Source: Glandiceps talaboti
Lineage: Eukaryota > Hemichordata > Enteropneusta > Spengelidae
Assembly: GCF_964340395.1 (NCBI RefSeq)
Contig: NC_135566.1
Span: 15,297,001 to 15,361,000, forward strand
Direction of reading: 5' to 3'
Length of the DNA: 64,000 nucleotides
Numbering within the stretch: position 1 is the stretch's first letter; each line of letters opens with the position of its first letter. Both the position numbers and the translations under genes were made by a program. Shown here piece by piece: positions 36,901 to 48,900 of the stretch. Under the pieces are notes generated by a model. That model was not told where the DNA came from, searched no databases, and saw nothing but the letters and a program-made list of their open reading frames with translations.

Positions 36901-39900
36901 AAGAGGATTTTCTTTTTTGTGATTGTCTAGATTTAACTTTGTATTACTTTTCTTGGTGTTACTATCTCAAGAAACTCAACACTTAAGAAAGAGCTTCTTG
37001 AGATAGTAACACCAGGTCTAGTCACTGAGACATTGGGTTTCACTGACTGACTGCCATCTTACAAAGGTAAAGAAAACCCCAATTTTTCCCTACTACATGT
37101 ATAACCTCTCCCCAAATGACCAGTCCCACATAACATTTCTAAGACATCATATACTGTACAAATATGTGGAACAATAGAATCCTCTTGTCAGCTCCACTAT
37201 TTACATAGCCTAAATCCTTCCCTTGGTTATTTTCAACACTCAACAAGTTAGATTTAAAAAGTCAGCTAGAGTTTATGCCCCCCCCCCTCCCAACTCTTCA
37301 TTAAAGAAAACTATTAAATTCAAAAGTCTAAATGACTATTGAGAGGATATATAGCCAAAGTCAACCAAGTGAAAAATCCAGACTACTATGTACTGTTTTG
37401 GGGAAAGCGTCTGGGCTCATTTTAAGGGAAACAGCATACCTGTCAGCAGTGGTACCATTCATTATAACGGTTGGCTGATCTGGAACTATACAAGATTTAC
37501 TAGCCTATACATACCATGAAAACTTTACTTTTATACCATTTCTGCTGGTGCTCCATTCCTACAATGAAATCACAATACAAATACTCATTCAAGGCTTCCA
37601 CTGTCCAGTTTGTCTTTTTGTTTTTTGAATTAGGAAATACCTTCAAAGCCGTACTCATTTAGTGGGAAAAATGAAAATATTTCAAGTGTTCTCTCCTAAT
37701 AATAATTCAAACTGTCATAATCATAAGATGTTAATAACAGTATGAAATATTGAATTACTTCAATAAACTACTTAAAGGTCCATGTAAAGATATCAAAGAG
37801 GTGAAAATTAACAATGTGTATGAGTGGATATTAACAATTGTGCTGTTAACCTTTGTTCTTATGTCCTTTTAGTAGAGGTTAAAACACATCTGATGTTCTC
37901 AACACATTAATCTTTAGACTTTGTACTTTGAGAAATCATTATCAGCTGTAAAATAAATGTTTTTTATTGAAATTTCCATTCTTGAATGTTTATGTAAAAA
38001 TTTATGGTTTTATACTTTGTTGTGAAAAAATACTATTATTGACCTTGTATACATGTAATTCATTCCAGTGACTAGATTTAACTAGTCCACCATTGTGGGC
38101 TTTTGATTTTGTATGCTAAATCACCTTACTTCATATTTAAATAATTGTCTACGTTTCTACTAGTATAGCTATTTGGTTGGAGTTACATGTCAATTCAAGG
38201 GAACAACATGAATAGATGTGTTCTCCGCTGTTACATTTGATTACGTTATTTCATCGAAATTCTAAAATAAAACAGGATAAAGGACAATGTAGCATAAAAT
38301 AAAGATGATAGATTCAGTATCTGAAGAATATCTTTTCTAATATTTCAAAGGAACAATATGAATATATACATATTTAGTTTAGTTATTCAGCGTGGAGGCA
38401 CTCTTACATTCGATTACGCAACGAACTTCCTCTTGGTCAGTCATGAATAAAGGTTGAAAGTAACAGCAGAGATGCATTCTAATGTACCACCCAACCCCAA
38501 CCACCAACTCACCAGAAAATAGTATCTTAAATCAAATTTTATTGCATTGTTAGCCATCATTCCAAGTTTTTTATTACTCAAATAAAATCTGACATTCAAA
38601 TCCTCAACATAAACAACATGGAATGTACCCTTCTACATCTTTTGGTAATTCTCATACACAAATAACCTTTATTGCTGGGAATAAGTAGTCACATGCCAAC
38701 TTGATGACTAAGTCTATCTCATTTTGACACCATTGCAAAGTGGGAAATTAATGAGCACTCATGAAATGCCTTTAACAACGATTCATTTACTTTTTAACAT
38801 GATATTTCTACAGAACATAGAGGGAGAACTGAATACAGAACAAATAACAAAAACATTCTAAAGTAGCTGCCATATTGACTTTTTCCATTGCTCTAGAATG
38901 TATCTCAATTGGTCAAAAGTGGGGGTGAAACATTCTGAAGGTTTCTAAAATGTGTTTTACTGAGTGATGTTTCTTTTCTATCTAATATTTGCAGGAGATC
39001 CAATTTATGTAACTTGTATGCTAATATTGAGGTAAAATTTCTAATTTTGTGTAGACCTAAACTTGGACTCTATATCCTGTGTAGAATGTACCTGTCCAGC
39101 ATTCAATACTACATGTGTAGATACATATTAAAACCAGATGCCAGATCTGAAAAGGAATATTTTTAATGTGTGTATGTACACTTGATAACAAGCGACTTCT
39201 GTCGTTTAGATTTCAAAATCAGTTCAAGAGAATTCGAAAAGGACCGTACGCAAGCGGAGTTGCTAAACTACAAACTCCACGATCACATCTATTGTAAGTA
39301 TTCATTGCAGATTTGAATGTCGTGTACTAGGACATGTTTTGTTGTATTGTCATGTGTGATGGCGATTTTTTGCCCAAAACTCAACATATAATCTATACAC
39401 TGAAAGTTTATTTTTAGGACCAGACAGACTATTACGTTGCATTATATAAGCTTACACTCAAATGTTATGTTACAACATGACAAACTTTCACAGACACAGA
39501 CAAACCGATAAAAGAGTCGCGTGAACCACAGACAAGTACATGTGTGTGCATGAACAGAGGGGCGCGCCCGGTGTTGTTTTTGTACCAATATTTGTCAGTT
39601 TGATAGTGATAAGAAGTAGACTTTTTTTCGTTCTGATCACAGGCGTTTCTATATAACTCCTGCAATGGTAGTATATGTACGAATATACAGCGTCAAAATG
39701 ATTTAATGTGTATGTGTACATATAATGGGAATATTGATTAACGTTCAGTATATGCAGTTGTCATGGGGAGGGTCATGTTTTACAAAATGGGACAAAGGGG
39801 AGGGTCACTTTTTACGAATGGAGAATGGGGGAGGGTCATGTTTTTCTTAACAGACCATGTGTGATTTCCTCCGCCCCCTGTAAATATTGAAGGCTCCCTA

Positions 39901-42900
39901 AACCAACCAGAGTATTCATAGTAACTGAAATAATTCATGGTTGGCATACATTTTTGAAAGAATAGCAATCAGCAACATCAAACAATACAGGAAATCAAAT
40001 AAACCTGAAGCATCATACATAATATGCAAATGATATGCAAATAAATAAGCCAGAATTTATAATATTGTGATTAAAATGCAAAATTATACAACAGTCTACA
40101 AGTTTATCGTCTACAGAATGCCCATAAGTACATTTATACAGATATAAAGCAATTGTACAGTTCACATATTTTAATTTGCCATCAATATACAGACAAATCA
40201 TGATTTTACATCATTTATGAAATTGCTGCAAAAATTACCCTTAATATTGAAATAAAAATTGCCAACATATATTTTTTAATTGCTCAGATGATGGGGAACA
40301 CAATGAGATATGTTGGCAAAAATTAACATGAATTTCACACGAAACCCAAAAATCTGCCATATGCCCCCGCACTACTATCTATGATCAAACAAAACAAAAT
40401 AACTGTAGGCATAATACACTTTACATTCAATCCTCAAGTTCACTGTTATCACCACAAAACAGGTGAATAAAGAAGTCAGTTCAATTCAATAATTATAATA
40501 TAGACTATTTGATTTTTTTTTTCAAACTACCTAAATTTCAATGTCTCACTCTCAGTATTCACAAATAAAATTTGACATGTTTTCTGTTAATGAATCATGC
40601 ATGTTGTTGCTCTTATATTTCAAAAAAAAAATTTTATGCATTATTCTAAAGTGAAGTCAACCTATCAAATAGTACAGCTAGGAGCTTGATACACTGAGGG
40701 TTGAGTCTATATATCTCGAGGTCAAAGATTGTGTTCAGTTTTATACTTGGCTTTTTGATGATCTGGACTGTCATCTTGCCCCCACAGAGAATACTTGTTC
40801 AAGATAATCCAGCACTGAGCAGTAACTGATTAAGATAGGTCACCTTCCACAAAGGGCAATGTAGAAACTTGTTCATGTTTTAGGAAATTTGTAACCTTGG
40901 AAAGGGCATTGAACTATTAATTCTTATCTGTTGAAAATATACATAGTATCTCTTCTGCTTTTGAGGCAGCTTGTTGTAAATGTTTTTTGGGCCTGATGTC
41001 TTTCCTACTAAAAAAATTAGATTATGTATAATTATTTTAGAACTATATATGTGGTCTTTCAAGTTAACCCAGCAGACTGACAGGCAACCAATGAACCATA
41101 CGACATACAAGTTATTTAAAAAAATGATGGTGTCTTTATCTGAGGTTTAAACAATTTTTTTTTTTAAAAACACCAATAATTTTTATACATATATTTTCTA
41201 AAATCCCAGGGAAGAAGGGAATTCAGTTTGTTTGAAACTGAGATTTATTCTCTGACTTTGTAGTGAAGTATCAGGCATTATGGCATGTTACAACTGTTGC
41301 CTGTTGTGTGTATCTCATTAAGTATGCAGTCAGCATGTTGCGAAACATGGGGTGAGTTGTGACATCACACATCTCCTGATGTTTCAGATTTACCCACAAT
41401 GCATAGAAACAGGAACCGAGCACGTCGGGCTGTTCCATTTTAGTATGGCCGAGGAAGCATAGATCAGTGAGGGACATAATGGACTTTGGAATTGAACACG
41501 CTAGGAATGAATGATTTTGATGCTTTTTGATGCTTTTGATTTCGATGCAGGGTCAAACTAGTTGTTGTAGGGAAAGAATATATTAAAGTATAAAGGTCAT
41601 CACAGGTTATGAAATGTTGTTTGTTTGTAAAATGATGTGTAGGGGAATACAATTGTATGCTAATGAGCTGTAGCAAAACATATCGGGAGTACAGTACAGG
41701 CATATACATCTCTTTTCTATATATATCAGTATTTACGTTATTCAAGCGTCAACCTCGACTGAACCACCGTCATTTAATCATGCGTCATTGAGGATTATTT
41801 TTAGTTGTGAAGTTATTATATAATTGTACACAGAATTCATATTTCTCAGTAGTTGTTGTTGACAGTTTATATCCTGTGGACTATTTTGTAGTGTGGAATT
41901 ATCATACAATATGAAAATTCTAAAGAAGCAGTTGTCGTCTGCTGTCAGACTCTGCGGTAGGATGACTCCCAAAAGATTGAAATTGCCCAAAAAGTTTAAA
42001 TTTAGTTCTTCGGTGCTGAAATTTCCAATGAAACGGTTGACAAAGTGGAGATCTAAAATTGGCAAACGTCTGCCTCTCACAACAGCACAGTTACAGTTGT
42101 TGTTGCTGTTAAGGACAGCACCTAGTCGCCAGAGGGTAAGATGGCAAAAATTTTCAGTGTAAATTTTTTTGTGTTTATTTGTAACTTTGTTTTGGGAAAT
42201 TACAGCAAGTTGTATTATTATGTAGTAAATATGCAAATTTTGCTTTGCTTATTTCTTTCTATGTTTCACTTGTATATTTTGTTTATCTTTTTTTTCATCG
42301 ACAGATCAACTTGTACAGAAAAATTCCTCTTCGTTTTACATCACGCCTTTGGGGCCAAGTGAACAATGTAGAAGTACCACAGTGGTTGAGGACACCAATC
42401 TATCAACTTTATGTCTGGTTATTTAATTGTAATATCTCTGAAGCTGCAATAGAAGATCTACAGTATTATAAAAATTTACAAGAATTTTTTCGCAGACAAC
42501 TGAAGCCAAGTGTTCGACCATTAGACAAAGAACACAGTGTTGTAAGTACCATAATTTTTATTCTGTGTATTAATTTGGTTGCCAGACTCCTCTTACTCCA
42601 TGTGCTAATATGATATCAAATCATCTCTATAAAGAGAGATCATGAGAGTTGATGCCCCAGATAGCACTAGACTAGATTCTCCTGTACATGACAAGTGTCT
42701 TAAAATGAAATATGGTCCAGGGGTGTCCCTGTTCATAATTTTGGGTAGGCTAGATGCTATCCGTGGCTTTGAATCTTACTATTGAATATAGTTTAGTATC
42801 TTGGATTGGTGTGGAGCCGAGAGTGTTATTGAAAGAAAAAAATGGGATTGTTAATTTCTTGACTCAAAAAAGTAAAATGTGTATTTTGAGTGGTCAAGTA

Positions 42901-45900
42901 CGTATTTAAAAATTTAGATATTGACCATGATGTGTCATATCAAAATAGGACCTTGTGGTAATTGCTTGACTCTAAAAGTAAAAAAATAATAAATTTTGAA
43001 TGATATGAAAATATGATGGTGGACAAGTTTTTAGAAGGGAGTATATTGTTATTGTGTGACTCACAATATATTGAACAGGATATTGTCCGTCATTAGATCT
43101 TTGAACCCAGTACAGATTTAGTTCTATAGCTGTCAGATAGGTCAAAGGTCAAGAACTACCTAAATACAGTCCTTAAATATAACTGATAAGAAGTTTATTG
43201 ATTACAGATAACGATATTTGTATCATATTTATTTTGAAAACATAAACTACATGGTATATAAATATAGAGAATTGTTTTTTTTATAAAAATGGACTTTTAG
43301 GTTTGGCATTTGACATCACAAATTTGTAAGGATGAATTTTACTGATTAAATTTTTAATATTAATATTAATATAGTTTTGTGAATGTTGAAGCTTTTCATT
43401 TGTCATTTGGACATATCAAGTACTTATAAAGTAATAAAAGTATGTGTGAAATAATCTTAGCCATGCTTGCATACAGATAGTCTAGTTCCTGATGGACTGT
43501 ATTCCGTACTATGTTATCTGCATACTATACCATCTAGTCAATCCCGTTACTCTCGCACAGAATTCTGTGCTCCCCCCAACAGCATTCATATAAACATGAT
43601 GATGTTGTCTCGTCCCCACATGATTTTAGTTTAAACAGACAGGAGGTGGTTAGACATTTTCATATCATATCAGTCCTAGATCCTAGAGACATAAGAAAGA
43701 TGACGACAGCCTGTTAATTTGTGATGGATTACTACTGACGTGTGCCGTTCACCCTTCGCCCACCGTGGGGTTGAACCACAATTAACGCCTTGAGTAATGG
43801 GATTGACTAGACAGTATAGTATGATGATAACTGTATGGAATACAGTCTGTCAGAAACTAGACTAGCACTGTAGCAGACAGAGTGAGTTAGGACTTGATTC
43901 TGACAATCCCCTTGTCCTTTCTCTGACTGCAAATAAATAGGCACTAAACCTGGACTTGCTAGCAATGCAAGTAACTAAAGAATTTACTGGTCCAGCAGCA
44001 AAAAATTAAGTGATAAATCAACTGTCTAATTGCCACAACTACAATAGTCCCAGCTATAGCCTGAAATCCATACAAATGAAAGTTTTGAATCTGTTATTTC
44101 CCTATTACAACTATAAGTTGGGGAAACCAAAATTCAAAATCCCTAATTGTCCAGATTCTAGGCTATCCATGCCATGATGTCCGCAAATCTTTAGTGACAA
44201 CGTCAGAATTATGTACTGTACTCCGTCTGCTAGACTGTAAGATGCATCGTGCCATTCCGCCATCTCTCTGTCACAGGTGTACCATGCAGACTGTTCATCT
44301 ACAAGCAGGACTGTAATTATATTTGAGAATTGTCGGACATTTTGTTTTGTAAACACAATGTATCATCAGTTTCAGACACCTCATGATCTATCATAAGACC
44401 TATTGCAATAATATTGACTGTACTAAGTGGCGTAATCATCAAGGAATTGAATTATGATTGTAGCATACCAAAGGTTGATTTCATTACCTAAAAATAACTT
44501 GTATAACCTTGTGAAAGTTTACCATTCACTAAAACCATGGTCTGTAAGATATAGACGTTGCGTGCACTCACTAAGTTAATAAACCTGAGAGGGCTGAACA
44601 ACACAACATATCTTAGTCGATAAAAAAACATTGACCTACCATATAGTATATACTCTGAAACGTAAACCTCAGTACTATGACCCCTCTTATAGTGATCATT
44701 CCATTACAACAAACATGTTTTCAGATACCCTAAACTTTTACAACCAGTAACACTGAAGTAAAGCACTTTCTCTATGTGCTACACTCATTTATATAGCATT
44801 CATATCAAGTGTAAAAGTATACTCTTTCAATTTGTATATTTACAAGCCTAGCATGTGGCCTTTCTAATATGGTCAATTAGCAAATGAAACACTTGATATG
44901 GATGCTATAAACAAGTGTGGTACATACAGAAAACGCTTTACTTTGGTGGTATGGGTTGTATATCCCATAGAGTATAATATGCTTCACTAAAACAAATATT
45001 TCATAACTCCTCCCCACCGCACCTTTTTCCCATGTCGTAAACTTAATCAATGCGAGTTCGTCAAATCATTAAAATGTACGATCATTTCTGGTTGTGACAA
45101 CAACCACCAAATGGGAAAGAAGTCTATCGATTTCAGAAATTTGTGATCACCAAAAAGACTTATGAAAAGATTTATGAATCCATAAAATAAGGTTTTTGTA
45201 GCATTCAAGTAGTTGTTTATTCATTTACTGTGCAACATTCCATTCTCAGGCCATGCGATCTAATTGAAATCATGCTGGATATAATACTATAAATAAATAC
45301 TCAAGTTGTGTTCAAAATAAAGGTGTTGGCGTACAAGTAACATATAAACAAAGCATGTAACTTGCAGAATTTAACCTCGGAGTACAATACATAGAGGAGG
45401 AAGCTCTCATGTTTTATTCTGGAGGAGGAAGCTCACATGTTTTATTCTGGAGGAGGAAGCTCACATGTATTATTCTGGAGGAAGCTCTCATGTTTTATTC
45501 TGGAGGAAGCTCTCATGTTTTATTCTGGAGGAGGAAGCTCTCATGTTTTATTCTTGGGTTAGGAAGCACAATATCAAATCAGTACAAGATATGTATGTTA
45601 TAGTATGTAGATGCTTGAACATTTTATATGTCAATAACCTCACATGGTTTATCACTTGGCACTAAAAAAAACAGAGAAAAAACCTTACATTGCATTGGAA
45701 AGAATCAGAAAAGCACAAGTGTTACCAAGTGTACCACAAGACATTGATTGTTATTGATATATCATGTGTTTCTCAAGAAAGAGAAAATTCTGGAATATTA
45801 CAAAAGAGGTGGTGGTAGTGGGAGGGGGGTGGGGGTGGGGGGGGGGTGGTTGGCCCCTTGCCATGTCTGCCTCCTACCTACGTGCATGAGCCTGGAATGG

Positions 45901-48900
45901 CACCACTTCTCGAAGTCACGCTAACCGTCTAATGCTGTAGCCAATCAAATGACTCCCAAACTTGTAACCAATCACTGGTCATGAAAACCCCACCACACGA
46001 GATTACATCAACATCACTGTGGCATCACCTTGCCACTTATTTTACTTCATTTGTATCCAAAAGAACAAAACTTCAAAAGCCTCTCTAAGGCTCAACATAG
46101 CTACATTAGTGCGGGGGCATATGGCAGATTTTTGGGTTTCGTGTGAAATTCATGTTAATTTTTGCCAACATATCTCATTGTGTTCCCCATCATTTGAGCA
46201 ATTAAAAAATATATGTTGGCAATTTTTATTTCAATATTAAGGGTAATTTTTGCAGCAATTTCATAAATGATGTAAAATCATGGTTTTTCTGTATATTGAT
46301 GGCAAATTAAAATATGTGAACTGTACGATTGCTTTATATCTGTATAAATGTACTTATGGGCATCCTGTAGACGATAAACTTGTAGACGGTTGTATAATTT
46401 TGTATTTTAATCACAATATTATAAATTCTGGCTTATTTATTTGCATATTATGTATGATGCTTCAGGTTTATTTGATTTCCTGTATTGTTTGATGTTGCTG
46501 ATTGCTATTCTTTCAAAAATGTATGCCAACCATGAATTATTTCAGTTACTATGAATACTCTGGTTGGTTTAGGGAGCCTTCAGTATTTACAGGGGGCGGA
46601 GGAAATCACACATGGTCTGAAAAACATGACCCTCCCCCATTCTCCATTCGTAAAAAGTGACCCTCCCCTTTGTCCCATTTTGTAAAACATGACCCTCCCC
46701 ATGACAACTGCATATACTGAACGTTAATCAATATTCCCATTATATGTATACATACACATTAAATCATTTTGACGCTGTATATTTGTACATATACTACCAT
46801 TGCAGGAGTTATATAGAAACGCCTGTGATCAGAACGAAAAAAGTCTACTTCTTATCACTATCAAACTGACAAATATTGGTACAAAAACAACACTGGGCGC
46901 GCCCCTCTGTTGTAGGTTCATGCACATACATGTACTTGTCTGTGGTTCACGCGACTCTTTTATCAGTTTGTCTGTGTCTGTGAAAGTTTGTCATGTTGTA
47001 ACATAACATTTGAGTGTAACCTTATATAATGCAACGTAATAGTCTGTCTGGTCCTAAAAATAAACTTTCAGTGTATAGATTATATGTTGAGTTTTGGGCG
47101 AAAAATCGCCAACACACATGACAATACAACAAAACATATACTAGTACACGACATTCAAATCTGCAATGAATACTTACAACAGATGTGTCTCTGCTGTTAC
47201 TTTCAACCTTTATTCATGACTGACCAAGAGGAAGTTCGTTGCGTAATCGAATGTAAGAGTGCCTTCACGCTGAATAACTAAACTAAATATGTATAATATT
47301 CATATTGTTCCTTTGAAATATTAGAAAAGATATTCTTCAGATACTGAATTTATCATCTTTATTTTATGCTACATTGTCCTTTATCCTGTTTTATTTTAGA
47401 ATTTCGATGAAATAACGTAATCAAATGTAACAGCGGAGAACACGTCTATTCATGTTGTTCTCTTGAATTGACATGTAACTCCAACCAAATAGCTATACTA
47501 GTAGAAACGTAGACAATGCATACGACATAATGGCGTGAGTGAGAGACTAGACAGTAGTTTTGAATAAAAATCATTGGGTCTATTCACTCGAATACATAAC
47601 TTTGTATAGTAACGATTCAATTGATGCTATGCTATTGATCAAAAATATGTTTATATCAGATGTAAACCGAATGCCTTGAATAAAGGCAAAACTTTAGATT
47701 GCTGTTCCTTCACGCCTTGTCGAAAGAAAAATTCTGTGCTACCAGACATGATATTGCATATCCATTAGTTACTACATCAATAAATAAAACGAAGCTTTGG
47801 AGCTTATTGTTCATATCCTCTTCTGTAAAATTTGAGTTTGGATCAATGGAAGTTGACTATAATCACATGGATTCATGGGTTTTCATTGCCTAACCAATGG
47901 TTAAGAATAGGGTCTTGGGGCCTCATTTTATTTTTAGCCCCCTAAGACTAATTTTGAAGATAAAAATTGCCAACATGTATTTTTTTATATGTGGTCCTAT
48001 AATGAACGTAACCATATATGTTTCATAAAATTAACATGCATTTCACACGAAAACCCATATGCCCCCTGCACTACATTAACCATGCCCACAAAAACAATAT
48101 TTTCACACTTTTCTGCGAACCGCTAGAAAATATTATGTGATTCTTGAATAGGGGTATATGTATGTCTAATTGTGAATGTAGTTGTCAGTCAGTAAGATGT
48201 ACAGCCTTTTTAACTAAGGGGGTATTTGTTTGTACACCAAAAACTACAAGTTGGGATAAAAACAGGATTAACCAGCTCCAGAAACTGAACAGTTGTATAT
48301 TGGTTTTCTTCCAGGTCAGTCCTGCAGATGGTAAAGTACTACATTTTGGTAAAGTAGTACGAAGTCATGTGGAACAAGTAAAAGGTGTAACTTATTCATT
48401 GAAAGTATTCCTAGGACCAAATACCTGGACAAACAATAATGACAAGGCAGCATCTAACTATATGTCAGACATGGAAGTAAGTACCAATCAATCTTAACAT
48501 GTATTCATAAGACTAATTTTTCAAGATATGCAATGTACATATAAGTCTGCCATTTTTCTGTCTGGTACATTTTCAACCTCCATACTTCACCTGGTACCAC
48601 AAATTCATATTCTTTGTATGCACAAAGAGTATGTCGGTAGCCATTAATTTGCCTCATCAGTATACGTCATATTCAAACCCCCCAGTGTGTACTTGGATGT
48701 CTCCAAACAATAGAAACTAATCAGCATAACAATAGGTTATGTTCATATTCAAATCAGCCGATATGCTTTGAGAAAACCCTATGGTGGTAAACTCTGAATT
48801 TGCATCAATTGCAATTTCTCTAATCAGTAAACTTGTGGTTGTTTTATTAAGACTGGAAACAAGATCCAAGACCTCAGTTAAGTTTCTTACATATATATAT

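Noticed and set aside
36954-37014. MicroRNA precursor
   Set aside because: The stem is 20 perfect pairs with a 21-base loop, shorter than a typical precursor; perfect pairing is more like a fold-back repeat.
41893-41910. Earlier GTG start for the PISD 1c exon
   Set aside because: Animal genes rarely start at GTG; the ATG at 41911 is the first AUG and is in frame.
34618-46492. A 61-70 codon ORF present in all three transposon copies (34618-34803, 40013-40201, 46280-46492)
   Set aside because: It is conserved only because the copies are similar. It has no recognisable protein and its ends vary, so it is not called as a gene.
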